This document shows, one piece after another, positions 43,895 through 53,381 of a stretch of DNA of 64,000 bases. Both the position numbers and the translations under genes were made by a program. The notes beneath the pieces were generated by a model, which saw only the letters and a list, made by a program, of their open reading frames with translations, had not been told where the DNA came from and made no database searches. Source of the DNA: Streptomyces pristinaespiralis (lineage in GTDB: Bacteria; Actinomycetota; Actinomycetes; Streptomycetales; Streptomycetaceae); assembly GCF_001278075.1 (NCBI RefSeq), contig NZ_CP011340.1:434001-498000 (forward strand), read 5' to 3'. The stretch's first letter is position 1. The number at the start of each line of letters is the position of its first letter.

Positions 43895-44947
43895 TCAGGC
43901 CGACTCGCGGATCACCAGCGACGGGTGGAAGATCACCGAGGGGAGGGGGTCGCCCGGTTCGCGGATCTGCCGCAGCAGCAGCCTCGCCATCTCCGACGAC
44001 ATCTCCTCGACCGGCTGCCGTACCGTCGTCAGCTGCGGGTCGCACGCCTGCGCGGCGTTGCTGTCGTCGAAGCCGACCACGGCGACGTCCTCGGGCACCC
44101 GCCGGCCCTCGCGCGACAGCACCGGCAGCGCACCCATGGCCATCAGGTCCGAGGCGACGAACACACCGTCCAGGTCGGGCCGCCGCGCCAGCAGCCGCTT
44201 CATGGCGGCCGCGCCGCCGACGTGCGTGAAGTCGCCCTCCACCCAGGTCAGATCGTCGATCCCGTGCAGGGCGAGGGCACTGCGGAACGCCGCCAGCCGC
44301 TCCTGCCCCGCGGGCATGTCCTGCGGTCCTGTCACCGTGCCGATCCGGCGGCGGCCCAGCGACACCAGGTGTTCCGCGGCCAGTTCGGCGCCGGCCCGCT
44401 GGTCGACCTCGACATAGGTGAGACGGCCGCTGCGGCTGCTGCGCCCCGAGAGCACGGCCGGCAGACCGGTGCCGGTGATCAACTGGGGCAGCGGGTCGGA
44501 TCCGTGCGAGGAGACCAGCACGACGCCGTCCACATGACCCTGGCGCAGGTACGAGAGCAATTGACCGCGGGACGTCTCGTCGTCGACCAGCATCAGCATC
44601 ATCTGGACACCTGCCGGCCGCAGCACCTCCAGCAGCCCGCTCACCACGCGCCCGAAGTACGGGTCGGTGAACATCCGCCCCACGAACGGCGTCGCACCGG
44701 ACCGCTGCTCCTGCTCCGAGACGACGAGCGCGATGGAGTCGGTGCGGCGGGTCACCAGGGACCGGGCGGCGCGGTTGGGGACGTAGCTGGTCGCGGCTAT
44801 GGCCTCTTCGACGATCCCCCGCAGCCCGGGGTCCACCGTCGGCGCCCCGTTGATCACCCGGGAGACGGTGGCCCGGGAGACACCCGCCACCCTGGCCACG
44901 TCCTCGAGAGTCGCGGGGCGGGTGGGCAGGGGGGCATCGGCAGTCAT
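43895..44947 (-). CDS. LacI family transcriptional regulator
   Basis: A 350-residue LacI repressor. HTH and hinge: TLEDVARVAGVSRATVSRVINGAPTVDPGLRGIVEEAI ... YVPNRAARSL. The sensor core has the typical DPYFGRVVSGLLEVLRPAG and VVGFDDSNAAQACDPQLTTVRQPVEEM. It lies just upstream of the beta-helix gene on the same strand, whose promoter region holds GAGCGCTC palindromes. The same palindrome occurs before the protease/kinase pair 5 kb away. The effector is probably a sugar. Confidence 0.92.
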   Translation of the reverse strand: MTADAPLPTRPATLEDVARVAGVSRATVSRVINGAPTVDPGLRGIVEEAIAATSYVPNRAARSLVTRRTDSIALVVSEQEQRSGATPFVGRMFTDPYFGRVVSGLLEVLRPAGVQMMLMLVDDETSRGQLLSYLRQGHVDGVVLVSSHGSDPLPQLITGTGLPAVLSGRSSRSGRLTYVEVDQRAGAELAAEHLVSLGRRRIGTVTGPQDMPAGQERLAAFRSALALHGIDDLTWVEGDFTHVGGAAAMKRLLARRPDLDGVFVASDLMAMGALPVLSREGRRVPEDVAVVGFDDSNAAQACDPQLTTVRQPVEEMSSEMARLLLRQIREPGDPLPSVIFHPSLVIRESA

Positions 44948-45224
44948 GGGTTCTTTATACCGGGGCCGGTGGGAGCGGCCGGACGATCCTGCCTGCTCAC
45001 GGGGTCCTCTCGCGTGGACGAGGCCGGAGGGCCGACGCGCCCGTCGGCCGACGCGCCGCAGCAGGCCGGGCCGTCGCGCACCGCCCGGGCGGTCCGGGCG
45101 CCCGGCGTGTCACTCCCGCGCGCGTCGCCCGCCGCATCCCGGGGCGTCGGCGTCACCCGGCCGCGGGGCCGCGTCAGCGCGCTGACCAGCGGATATGCCA
45201 GGAGCCTGCCGCGTGCCGGATCGG

Positions 45225-45263
45225 CGTGCGGCAGACTCGTGCGGCAGACTCGTGCGGCAGACT
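45225..45263. repeat. 13-bp direct repeat, three perfect copies
   Basis: CGTGCGGCAGACT occurs at 45225, 45238 and 45251 without a change. Thirteen bases shifts the frame per copy, so it is not a coding repeat. It directly abuts the SpoIIE-like remnant. Confidence 0.9.
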
Positions 45264-45410
45264 GAGGCCGTGGTCCGGCTGCGCCGGCACACCGCCGCGC
45301 CGGCCGAGGAACCCCTCGACGTGTTCTGCGACGAACTCCTCATCGGACCGGGCACCGACAGCGCCGACGACATCGCCCTCCTCGTGGCGCGTCCCGTACC
45401 CCCGTCCTGA
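45264..45410 (+). pseudogene. C-terminal remnant of a SpoIIE-type phosphatase
   Basis: About 48 codons read EAVVRLRRHTAAPAEE, then CDELLIGPGTDSADDIALLVARP and a stop. This matches the end of PP2C/SpoIIE domains; the intact phosphatase at 59951 has the equivalent LEDLCENVFHTLLPGDPGDDAALLLAR. Nothing of the catalytic core remains upstream; the preceding sequence is the 13-bp repeat. The other bases of 44948-45602 hold no recognised gene. Confidence 0.6.
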
Positions 45411-45602
45411 ACGGCGGTACCCGCGCGAAGGGGTTGGCCGCCTGCCGTCGCCGCCGCACGACGGTCCGGCTTCTTTCGATCGAGCGCGCCTTGCGAGTCA
45501 CAACGCGTCACGGCCGGCTGCCGCTGGATGCTGAGGGAACGGTGCACCGGGAATTCGCCTCTTCGGTGCCGGATCAGTGGTTTACGGAAGGGCAGTGGTG
45601 AC

Positions 45603-47123
45603 ATGGCCGTCGGCGCATCGGGCGTCACCGTCGCGAGTGAGGTGGACTCCCCCGGCGGCACGGCGGGGGCCGTGGGGCGACCGGAGGGGCGGCGTGGAGG
45701 TCCGGCGGTGTGGGCGGGGCTCTGGCCGTTCGCCCTGGCGGCGCTGCCGCTCGGGCTGTTGGTGCTCGCGTCATGGTTCGGACGTCATGTGCGGCCCAGC
45801 GCCGACGAGTGGTGCTTCCTGCCGGTGGTACGGGACGACGGCGTCTTGGGACTGATCGGGAAGTTCTGGTTCACCGACAACGGGCGGCTGGGCAACGGCC
45901 TGCTCGTCGGTCTGTACGCCGAGTTCCCGGTCGCGGGCCACCAGTGGTTCGGCCTTGTCAGCGGTCTCGTCATGCTGGTGCTGCTGTGGGCCCTGGTCGT
46001 GCAGGTGCTGCGCAGGGCCGGGCAGGAGGTGCCGCGCGGTGTGCCGCTGTTCGTGGCGGCGATGGTCTGTGCCGTCTTCCTGTTCGCCACGCCCAACACG
46101 TACAAGACGTTCTACTGGCCCGCCGCGTCCGTGTCCCACACGGTGGCGCCGGTGCTCGCGTGCGCCGCCGTGCTGCCGCTGCTGTGCGCACGCCGTCGCG
46201 CGGGCAGGGTCGCCGCGGTGGTGTCGGCCGCGTTCGCCGGGGTGTTCATGGGGACGCTCTCCGAGGAGGCGTCGGTCGTCGCGCTGGTGGTGCTCGCGGG
46301 CGTGGTGCTCTTCGCGCCCCGGTTTCTCGCCGCGCCGGTGCGCCGCCTCGCCCGGGTCTGGTCGCTGGCCGGCGCGGCCGGTGTCGCGGTAGGGACAATG
46401 CTGCTGTTCCTCTCCCCCGGCTCCCGGAACCGCCGCGAGCGCTACGGGGCCGAGAGCACGTCGATGCTGTCCCCCGACTCGCTGCTGGGTTCGCTGCGCG
46501 GCTATGTGGAGATCCTCGGCACGGTGTTCGGCACCTGGCAGTACCTGGGTGCGGTGGGCGCCGGGGTGCTGCTGGGGCTGGTGGCGCGCGGGCGGCCCGG
46601 CCGGGCCCCGGTGCCGGCGAGGCCGGTGCTGCTGCTGGGGCTCGGGGCGGCGGCGTTCCTCGTCGCGGGCTGGCTGTGCACCGTGATCACCTACCCGGTC
46701 TTCGGGGAGCGGGTGGTGACCACCGAACGGACGTGGAACGACTACCTGCTGCTGCTCGTGGGGCTCCTCGTGGCGGCAGGTGCGTTCCTGGGGCGCGCGC
46801 TGCGGCCGTACGTACGTGGCCGCCGGTCCGTGGTGACGACGGCGGCTGCGGCGGCCGTGTGCGCGGCCACGGTGCTGAGCCTCGTGGGCCCGCTGGTCGA
46901 CCTGGGCCGGGACATGCGGGTGCGGGCGGAGCGTTGGGACCACCAGGACCGGTATCTGCGCGAGGGCGCGGCACGGGGCGCGAGGGAACTCCCGTACACG
47001 CCCACGCCGGTGGCCAGGATGCTGGAGCCGTTCGGGCAGCAGGGGCGCAAGGTGTGGCCCGCGCAGTGCGTGGCGGACTACTACCGGCTGGACAAGGTCA
47101 CTTACTCAGAGCGGCTTCCCTGA
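45603..47123 (+). CDS. DUF6056-type polytopic membrane protein
   Basis: A 506-residue integral membrane protein with about ten to twelve hydrophobic segments. The N-terminal periplasmic loop [37 protein letters not shown], with its acidic pair, is typical of the DUF6056/GT-C-like family. Further external motifs are [19 protein letters not shown] and [14 protein letters not shown] membrane glycosyltransferases using polyprenyl-linked sugars have this layout. The C-terminal codons overlap by 26 bases, tail to tail, with a GtrB-like glycosyltransferase gene, a natural donor-making partner. ATG 45603 is chosen; its ribosome site is weak (GGTGAC). Confidence 0.75.
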   Translation: MAVGASGVTVASEVDSPGGTAGAVGRPEGRRGGPAVWAGLWPFALAALPLGLLVLASWFGRHVRPSADEWCFLPVVRDDGVLGLIGKFWFTDNGRLGNGLLVGLYAEFPVAGHQWFGLVSGLVMLVLLWALVVQVLRRAGQEVPRGVPLFVAAMVCAVFLFATPNTYKTFYWPAASVSHTVAPVLACAAVLPLLCARRRAGRVAAVVSAAFAGVFMGTLSEEASVVALVVLAGVVLFAPRFLAAPVRRLARVWSLAGAAGVAVGTMLLFLSPGSRNRRERYGAESTSMLSPDSLLGSLRGYVEILGTVFGTWQYLGAVGAGVLLGLVARGRPGRAPVPARPVLLLGLGAAAFLVAGWLCTVITYPVFGERVVTTERTWNDYLLLLVGLLVAAGAFLGRALRPYVRGRRSVVTTAAAAAVCAATVLSLVGPLVDLGRDMRVRAERWDHQDRYLREGAARGARELPYTPTPVARMLEPFGQQGRKVWPAQCVADYYRLDKVTYSERLP

Positions 47124-48075
47124 CGGCGGGACCGGGCTGCGCGGCGCCGGAATCGTCGGTCTCCCGGACCACGTAGTGGGGCCGGCGCTTGGTCTCGTGG
47201 TAGATGCGGCCCACGTACTCGCCGATGATCCCGAGGGTGGCGAGCTGGATCCCGCCGAGGCCCACTACGGCGGCGATCAGGGTCGCGTAGCCGGGGGTCT
47301 CGACGCCGTCCAGGACGACGTTGAAGAGGATCCACACCGTGTAGGCGAGCGCGGACAGGAAGAGCCACAGACCGGTGTGGATGGCCAGGCGCAGCGGGCG
47401 GGTGTTGAAGGACAGCAGCCCGTCGATGCCGTAGTTGAGCAGCCGCCGGCCGCCCCACTTGGAGCTTCCTGCGGCACGCTGCACATTGGTGTAGGCGAAG
47501 CTGACGGTGTCGAAGCCGATCCAGGAGAAGAGTCCCTTGGAGAAGCGGTTGGACTCGGGCATGCTCAGCACGGCCTCGACCGCCCTGCGGGACAGCAGCC
47601 GGAAGTCCCCCGCGCCGTCGACCACTTCGACGTCCATGAAGCGGCGGACCAACCGGTAGTAGCGCTGGCTGAGGATCGTCCGCAGTGTGCCTTCGCCGGT
47701 GCGGTCACGGCGGGCGACGACCTGGTCGTAGCCGTGGCGGTGCAGCTCGAGCATGCGCGGCAGCAGGTGGGGCGGGTGCTGCAGGTCGGCGTCCATGAGG
47801 ACGACGGCCTCGCCGCGGGACATCCTCAGTCCGGCGAGCATCGCGGACTCCTTGCCGAAGTTGCGGCTGAAGGAGGTGTAGCGGACGCGCGGGTCCGTCG
47901 CGGCGAGCTGCTTGAGGCGCGCTCTGGTCCCGTCGCCGCTGCCGTCGTCGACGTAGCAGATCTCGAACTCTGTGCCGGTCGGCTCGAGTGCCGCGACGAG
48001 TTCCTGATGGAACAGGTCGATCACGTCGTCCTCGTTGAAGCACGGCACGACGACCGAAGTATGGACCGTTGTCAT
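47098..48075 (-). CDS. GT2 family glycosyltransferase, GtrB/DPM1-like
   Basis: A 325-residue enzyme. GT-A domain: [29 protein letters not shown], the DxD-type [11 protein letters not shown] and [28 protein letters not shown]. Two C-terminal membrane helices ([22 protein letters not shown], about 230-255, and [29 protein letters not shown], about 265-295) are those of bactoprenol glucosyltransferases. It transfers a sugar from a nucleotide donor to polyprenyl phosphate on the inner face of the membrane. The lipid-linked sugar would be flipped and used by a GT-C enzyme such as its overlapping neighbour; this pairing is inferred. Confidence 0.9.
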   Translation of the reverse strand: MTTVHTSVVVPCFNEDDVIDLFHQELVAALEPTGTEFEICYVDDGSGDGTRARLKQLAATDPRVRYTSFSRNFGKESAMLAGLRMSRGEAVVLMDADLQHPPHLLPRMLELHRHGYDQVVARRDRTGEGTLRTILSQRYYRLVRRFMDVEVVDGAGDFRLLSRRAVEAVLSMPESNRFSKGLFSWIGFDTVSFAYTNVQRAAGSSKWGGRRLLNYGIDGLLSFNTRPLRLAIHTGLWLFLSALAYTVWILFNVVLDGVETPGYATLIAAVVGLGGIQLATLGIIGEYVGRIYHETKRRPHYVVRETDDSGAAQPGPAVREAALSK

Positions 48076-48263
48076 GTCACTCCATGCAGCTGTGGTGCGG
48101 GCGGGCTGCGCTTCCCGGGGGCCGTTGCATGGAGGGAAGAGGGCCGGCGGGCCGCGGAGGTTGCTCTCATGATGGCTCCGGTGCCCGTCCTCACCCGGAA
48201 TTGGGCTGTCGGAGGGCGCGCCCCGTCGGGGCCGCCGGCCGGCGGCGCTTCGATGACGGGCTG

Positions 48264-49241
48264 TCAGAGGTGGTTCCTGCGCCGCAGGACCACCGATCCG
48301 CAGACGGAGACCAGGGCGAGGGCCGCGGCGGCCGCACCGAACAGGACCGTGGGGCTGCTGCCGGAGGCGCTGCCCGCGGGCGCCGGGGCGGCCCGGCCGG
48401 AGGACGGCGCCGGAGCCGGGGCCCCGGCCTCCGGTTCGCCGGGCGTCGGTTCACCGGGCGCCAGGGACGGGGCGGGCTCGGCGGGTGGTCCCGGCGACGC
48501 CGCGCCGGTGGCCCCGCCGGCCGGCTCGGAGGGCAGTTGCGAGGGCGGGGTTCCGGGCCCTGACGCGCCCTGTCGGCCGTCGCCCTGTTGACCGTTCCCG
48601 GGTGTGAGGACCACGTCCGAGCACGAGTAGTAGGTGTCAGGGGTGTCCGTGTTCCGCCATACCGTGTAGAGCACATGCCGGCCCGTGAGCCCTGCGGGCA
48701 GGCGTCCGCCGATCCGGTACGCGCCGTCCGTGAGCGCGGGATCGGTGGCCGTGGCGATCGGGCGGGTGTCGAGATCGGCCCACCGGAGCGGCGCGGCCGG
48801 GTCGTACCCCTGGCGGGTCAGGTACAGCTCGAAGGTTCCCCGGTGCGGGATGCTGGAGCGGTAGGTGAGGGTGAACGTGCCACCGGACCTGAGCGGTGTG
48901 GCGGGCCAGTCCCTGCGGGCGGTGTCCAGGCCGCGATAGGCGTCGAGGCCCGCGCTGCACAACTGTCCGTCGGGTACGGCCTCCTGGTCCCTGCCGTCGA
49001 CGCCGGGCAGCCGCAGGTCGTCCCACGCGCCGATGGGGTCGCCCCCGTTCGCGGCGACGGCGGCCCGGCACGCGCCCGACGCGCGCTGTGCTCCGTCCAG
49101 TCCGCAGACGGCGGCTCTGCTCACCGGGTCGGTCGGCGTCCCGTGGGCCAGAGCGGGTGCGCCGGCGGCCAGCAACAGCGGTACGGCGCCGGTCAGTGCG
49201 GCGACTGCGGCGGCAACAGGGGTACGGCGACGTCCGGTCAT
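48264..49241 (-). CDS. AA10 lytic polysaccharide monooxygenase with membrane anchor
   Basis: A 325-residue protein. Residues 1-32 are a signal peptide ending APALA, exposing His33 ([15 protein letters not shown]) as the N-terminal copper ligand of the histidine brace. The AA10 domain runs to about residue 215 ([52 protein letters not shown]). A long Pro/Ala/Gly linker follows and a C-terminal helix ([21 protein letters not shown]) with RRRNHL tail. No LPxTG was seen. It would oxidatively cut chitin or cellulose at the cell surface. ATG 49241 has GAGGAGGTC upstream. Confidence 0.88.
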   Translation of the reverse strand: MTGRRRTPVAAAVAALTGAVPLLLAAGAPALAHGTPTDPVSRAAVCGLDGAQRASGACRAAVAANGGDPIGAWDDLRLPGVDGRDQEAVPDGQLCSAGLDAYRGLDTARRDWPATPLRSGGTFTLTYRSSIPHRGTFELYLTRQGYDPAAPLRWADLDTRPIATATDPALTDGAYRIGGRLPAGLTGRHVLYTVWRNTDTPDTYYSCSDVVLTPGNGQQGDGRQGASGPGTPPSQLPSEPAGGATGAASPGPPAEPAPSLAPGEPTPGEPEAGAPAPAPSSGRAAPAPAGSASGSSPTVLFGAAAAALALVSVCGSVVLRRRNHL

Positions 49242-49391
49242 CGGCTGCTGACCTCCTCGGGCTCGACGGCTGCCGTGGAGTACGGGCGGGGCGGCGCGGG
49301 CGTTCACCGCGGATGCGCGGGCATTCATCCCGTGGGTCCGGTCGTTCACCGCGCTCGGGCATTCACCGTGCGGGCGCGGCGGGCCGGGCGG

Positions 49392-50423
49392 TCACAGGGT
49401 GATCGTGGCGGTGATCGGCAGATGGTCGCTGCCTGTGGCCGGCAGTGAACGGACGCGGGTCACCGCCGCCGACCGGGCCATGATCTGGTCGATCCTGGCG
49501 ACGGGGAAGGACGCCGGCCAGCTGAAGGCGAAGCCCTCTCCCGCCACCCCGACCTGGGCCAGTACCGGGTCGAGCCCGCGGTCGTCGACGGTGCTGTTGA
49601 GGTCGCCCAGCAGGATCACCCTGGCCTCCTTCTCGGCGGCGAGGGCGGCGCCCAGCAGCCGGGCGCTCTCGTCGCGCCACGCCGAGCTGAAGCCGTGCCG
49701 CAGTCCCAGGCGCACCGAGGGCAGATGGGCGACGTGGACGGCGACGGGGCCCTGCGGGGTCACGGCTGTGGCGCGCAGGGCGCGGTTCCATCCCGGTCCG
49801 AAGCCGCGCGGCTTGATGTCCACCGGCCGCACGTCCTCCAGCGGATGTGCCGACCACAGGCCGACCGTCCCGACGACCGCGTGGTGCGGCAGGTGCCGCG
49901 CCAGTTCGTTCTCGTAGGCGAGCAGCGCGGCGGGCGTCACCTCCTCGAGGGCGACGAGGTCCGGGCGCACCCGCAGCAGGGTCCGTGCCGTGCCTGCCGG
50001 GTCGGTGTTCACGTCGTTGACGTTGTGCTGCACGGCCACGAGGCCGGCCCGTTCCTCCGACGCGGGCGCCGGCCGGGGCGCGAAGAGGATCGACCACGCG
50101 GCGGCGGGCAGCAGCAGGGCGACGAGCGCGGTGACGGAACGGCGCAGCAGCGCCGTCACCAGCAGGAGGGGAACGGCGAGACCCAGCCAGGGCAGGAACG
50201 TCTCGAGCAGGCTGCCGATCCGGCCGACGGTGTTGGGGACGGCGGAGTGGAAGGTGAGCAGGCAGGCGACGAGGACGGCGAGGGCGGCGAGAACGCGCCC
50301 CCGGCGGAGTCGCGAGTACCCGCGGTGGTCCGTCCCCCAACTGCCCGGCGCGGGACACCGGATGCCGAGCCGCCGGGCGAAGGTCCGGGACCCCTCCGCG
50401 CGGTGCTCGACCGCTTCGCTCAT
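49392..50423 (-). CDS. membrane endonuclease/exonuclease/phosphatase family protein
   Basis: A 343-residue protein. Three N-terminal hydrophobic segments (VLAALAVLVACLLTFHSAVP; FLPWLGLAVPLLLVTALL; VTALVALLLPAAAWSILFA) are followed by an EEP domain from about residue 125 (LVAVQHNVNDVN, PDLVALEEVTP, HVAHLPSVRLG, ILLGDLNSTVDDRGL, GSDHLPITATI). The metal-binding Asn, Glu, Asp/Asn and His are present. Such proteins in Streptomyces are hydrolases of nucleic acid or phosphoesters on the outer face; the substrate is unknown. Confidence 0.88.
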   Translation of the reverse strand: MSEAVEHRAEGSRTFARRLGIRCPAPGSWGTDHRGYSRLRRGRVLAALAVLVACLLTFHSAVPNTVGRIGSLLETFLPWLGLAVPLLLVTALLRRSVTALVALLLPAAAWSILFAPRPAPASEERAGLVAVQHNVNDVNTDPAGTARTLLRVRPDLVALEEVTPAALLAYENELARHLPHHAVVGTVGLWSAHPLEDVRPVDIKPRGFGPGWNRALRATAVTPQGPVAVHVAHLPSVRLGLRHGFSSAWRDESARLLGAALAAEKEARVILLGDLNSTVDDRGLDPVLAQVGVAGEGFAFSWPASFPVARIDQIMARSAAVTRVRSLPATGSDHLPITATITL

Positions 50424-50482
50424 GCCGTCGCTCCGTTTCCCCGTCGGACCGACGATCTTGCCGGCCGCCCCGGCAGGCGTTG

Positions 50483-51151
50483 TCAGTGGCCGTCCTGCGC
50501 GCTGGACGCGGGCTGCTGCACGGTGGGGTGCGACCCGGCGGACGGGGTGATTCCGTCGAACAGGTTGGCGACCAGGGCGACGACGAAATCATCGGTCACG
50601 GGCTCGTCCGGGATCAGCATGCGGTGGTAGACGGCCCCCCAGAGCTGGTCGACGAGGACCTGGACGTCGATCTCGTCCCTGATCTGTCCTTGCTCCTTGG
50701 CGCGCGTCAGTCTCTCCCCGGCCAGCCGTCGGCGTTCGGAGGAGTACAGGGAGCGGAAGGCGGTGGCCAGGTTCTCGTCGGTCTGGGACTGGCCGACCAG
50801 CTCCGTCACCACCCGCCCGGCCGGTGTTCGGGTCATGAGGTGCGCGAACGCACGCAGCTGGCGTGTGAGGTCGGCGCGGATGTCGCCGGTGTCCTCGAAG
50901 GCGAGAGTCTCTTCGACGGCGTGGAAGTAGCCGTCCAGGGCGAGGGCGCCCTTGGAGGGCCACCACTTGTACAGCGTCGTCTTGCTGACACCGGACAGGC
51001 GGGCCACTCCCTCGAAGGTCAGGTTGGCCATTCCCTCCTTCAGGAGCACCTCCCCGACCACGCGGAAGACGTCCGCGCGGACCTCGTCGGCCGGGCGGCG
51101 CCCGCGCCCGCGGGCCGGGCGGCCGTGGGCGCCCTCGGCCTGCTTCGTCAC
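50483..51151 (-). CDS. TetR family regulator
   Basis: A 222-residue TetR protein with a basic N-terminal arm (RPARGRGRRPADEVRADVFRVVGEVLLKEG) and HTH LTFEGVARLSGVSKTTLYKWWPSKGAL. The C-terminal domain is of the TetR_C_16/AcrR type, ending in a flexible Ser/Gln tail. It is last in a minus-strand run SDR-SDR-SnoaL-TetR; a dyad upstream of the first SDR is a candidate operator. Confidence 0.9.
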   Translation of the reverse strand: MTKQAEGAHGRPARGRGRRPADEVRADVFRVVGEVLLKEGMANLTFEGVARLSGVSKTTLYKWWPSKGALALDGYFHAVEETLAFEDTGDIRADLTRQLRAFAHLMTRTPAGRVVTELVGQSQTDENLATAFRSLYSSERRRLAGERLTRAKEQGQIRDEIDVQVLVDQLWGAVYHRMLIPDEPVTDDFVVALVANLFDGITPSAGSHPTVQQPASSAQDGH

Positions 51152-51227
51152 GATGCTCTCCCTCGCTCGTTCTCGGATCGGATCAGTCTAGGAAGCGGTG
51201 CGCTTCCCACGCGGTCCGGGCGTCGGA

Positions 51228-51557
51228 TCACCCGATCCGCAGATCCGCGATGAGACCGTCGCGCAGGCGGAAGGTCAGCGAGCCGGTGCCGTTGTAGCCG
51301 TTGCCGGACACCCGCAGGTTCACGACATAGGTGTCCGGACCGTCGCCCGGCGACGAGCCGAGCAGCTGGAACCGCGCCTGGACGCCGATGTTGTCGGTGC
51401 GGTCCCAGTCCCGGACGCCTTCGCGGCCCCGGTACGTCCGGCCCCAGTCGTTCAGATGGGCGTCGGGGGTGAACGCGGCGACGAAGGCCTCGGAGTCGGC
51501 GCTGTTGGTGGCGTCGATGAACGTGCGGATCGCTGCGGGCAGGTGTGTGGTGGACAT
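51228..51557 (-). CDS. SnoaL/NTF2-like protein
   Basis: A 109-residue nuclear-transport-factor-2 fold protein. The N-terminal helix AAIRTFIDATNSADSEAFVAAFTPDAHLNDWGRTYRG and the strand pattern FQLLGSSPGDGPDTYVVNLRVSG match SnoaL-like ketosteroid isomerase relatives. It may bind the same small molecule handled by the adjacent dehydrogenases. ATG 51557 has AAGGAGGGACC upstream. Gap of 46 bases to the preceding SDR. Confidence 0.85.
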   Translation of the reverse strand: MSTTHLPAAIRTFIDATNSADSEAFVAAFTPDAHLNDWGRTYRGREGVRDWDRTDNIGVQARFQLLGSSPGDGPDTYVVNLRVSGNGYNGTGSLTFRLRDGLIADLRIG

Positions 51558-51603
51558 GGTCCCTCCTTCTCTTCTGGATGGCCGGCTGCGGTCGTCCGAC
51601 GCG

Positions 51604-52503
51604 TCAGGACTGTGTTCCTTCGACGTGGAGCAGTTCGCCGAAGCCGAGACGGGTGACGAACTGCTCCTGGGCACGACGCAGGACCTCGTTGACCTCTTCC
51701 ACTCCGGCCTGGCTGAAGTCGACGACGGTCCGGAAGGGGCGGGAGCCGGCCGGAAGGGCGATGATCCGGGCGATCTCGTCGGCGACGGCACGCGGGTGGG
51801 CGTCCACGCCGGGCGGGAACAGTGCCTCCGTGGCCTTCTCGTTGCGGGCCACCATCGGATCCAACGCCGCATAGGCGCTGGTGCGTGCGGCGTCACCGGC
51901 GTGGCCGGCGTTGGGGAAGTGCTCGGTTCCCTGGGTGAAGGGACCCGGCATCACGATGGTGGTCCCGATGCCGAACCGGCCCACCTCGTACGCCGTGACC
52001 TGGGCGAGCGCGTCCGCGGCGAACTTCGACGCCACGTAAGGGCCGAGGAAGGGCGGAACCACCACCGAGGTGGTGCTGCCGACGTAGAGGAGCGTGCCAG
52101 AGCGGCGTGACCGCATGTGCGGGAGAACAGCCCGGTTGACGCGCTGGATACCGACCACGTTGACGTCCAGGAGGCGATGGACGTCCTCCGGCGTGAAGGC
52201 CTCGACGTAACCGACGTAGAGGTGCCCTGCGTTGTGGACGACCGTGTCGAGGCGGCCGGCGTCTTCGAGGATGGTCGCGACGGCCGCTTCTGCCGAGGCA
52301 TCGGACTGCACGTCGAGCTCGACGACGCGGATGTCGTGCCCCTCGCGGCGGCCGAGCCGCAGGAGCTCCTCGGCGTGGCCGGCGTTGCGGCCCCGGACGC
52401 TGCGCATACTCGCGTAGACGGTGTGGCCGGCGGCGGCGAGCGCGCGGGCGGTGAGGTTGCCGATGCCGGTGGCGGCGCCGGTGATGAGTACCACGGATGA
52501 CAT
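51604..52503 (-). CDS. SDR family oxidoreductase
   Basis: A 299-residue short-chain dehydrogenase, longer than the classical type by a C-terminal extension. Motifs: VVLITGAATGIGNLTARAL, HNAGHLYVG and catalytic YVASK in GPYVASKFAADALAQ. After MPGPFTQGTEHF the tail has an extra 100 residues. It is the second gene of the operon, 62 bases after the first SDR stop. Substrate unknown. Confidence 0.88.
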   Translation of the reverse strand: MSSVVLITGAATGIGNLTARALAAAGHTVYASMRSVRGRNAGHAEELLRLGRREGHDIRVVELDVQSDASAEAAVATILEDAGRLDTVVHNAGHLYVGYVEAFTPEDVHRLLDVNVVGIQRVNRAVLPHMRSRRSGTLLYVGSTTSVVVPPFLGPYVASKFAADALAQVTAYEVGRFGIGTTIVMPGPFTQGTEHFPNAGHAGDAARTSAYAALDPMVARNEKATEALFPPGVDAHPRAVADEIARIIALPAGSRPFRTVVDFSQAGVEEVNEVLRRAQEQFVTRLGFGELLHVEGTQS

Positions 52504-52565
52504 GGGTCTTCCCTTCCAGGAGGGTGCTTCGCGGGTGCCGGGGCCGTGCTTGCGGTGCCGGGCGG

Positions 52566-53312
52566 TCAGGCGAGACCGCCGTTGGTGTAGAGGACCTGGC
52601 CGTTGACCCAGCGGGCGGGGCCGGCGAGGAAGGCGACCGACTCGGCGATGTCGCGAGGCTCGCCCAGCCGCTCCAGCGGGGTGGCCTTGGCGAAGTTGGA
52701 GATCGTGGTCTCGTCCTTGCCTTCGAGGAAGAGCGGGGTGGCGACCGGACCGGGCGCGACGGTGTTGACGGTGATGTCCTTGCCGCGCAGTTCGCGGGCG
52801 AGGATCAGCGTGATGCTCTGCACCGCGGCCTTACTGGCGACGTACGCCCCGTAGGTGGGCAGCTGGGTGCGCGTGACCGACGTGGACACGTTGATGATCG
52901 CGCCACCGGACCGTACGCGGCGGGCGGCCTGCTGGGAGACGACGAAGGTGCCACGGATGTTCGTGCGGTGCATCCGGTCCAGGTCGTCCAGGTTCAGCGT
53001 GGCGATCGGCGCGAGCACCATGATCCCGGCAGTGTTGACCACCACGTCGATCCCGCCGAAGGCCGTCTCGGCGGCGTCGAAGGCGGCCGCCATCGCTTCC
53101 TCGTCGGCCACGTCGCCGCCGACCGCGACGGCCTGGCCGCCGGACGCGGTGATCTGCTCGACCAGGGCATCGGCCTTGGCCTTGTTGCCGGCGTAGTGCA
53201 CCGCGAGGGCGAAGCCATCCGCGGCGAGCCGCTCGACGACGGCCTTGCCGATGCCACCGGAACCGCCGGTCACAAGCGCGACGCGGGGGGTGGTGCTGTT
53301 CGTGCTGGTCAT
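52566..53312 (-). CDS. SDR family oxidoreductase
   Basis: A 248-residue classical SDR. Motifs: VALVTGGSGGIGKAVVERL, NTAGIMVLAP, catalytic YVASK (TYGAYVASKAAVQ), APGPVATPLF, and the C-terminal ARWVNGQVLYTNGGLA. First gene of the SDR-SDR-SnoaL-TetR run. The ATG at 53312 has GGAGGAGAAAGACTC upstream. A TetR-type dyad lies 49-69 bases before it. Confidence 0.9.
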   Translation of the reverse strand: MTSTNSTTPRVALVTGGSGGIGKAVVERLAADGFALAVHYAGNKAKADALVEQITASGGQAVAVGGDVADEEAMAAAFDAAETAFGGIDVVVNTAGIMVLAPIATLNLDDLDRMHRTNIRGTFVVSQQAARRVRSGGAIINVSTSVTRTQLPTYGAYVASKAAVQSITLILARELRGKDITVNTVAPGPVATPLFLEGKDETTISNFAKATPLERLGEPRDIAESVAFLAGPARWVNGQVLYTNGGLA

Positions 53313-53360
53313 GAGTCTTTCTCCTCCGCAAGAAGTGGACGGTGAGTCCATATAAGCAGA

Positions 53361-53381
53361 ATATGAACGCGCCGTCCATAT
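53361..53381. promoter_or_regulatory. candidate TetR operator of the SDR operon
   Basis: ATATGAAC-GCGCC-GTCCATAT: 8-bp arms with one mismatch around a 5-base spacer. A further GTCCATAT at 53346-53353 repeats one arm directly. It lies just upstream of the first SDR gene. Confidence 0.6.
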
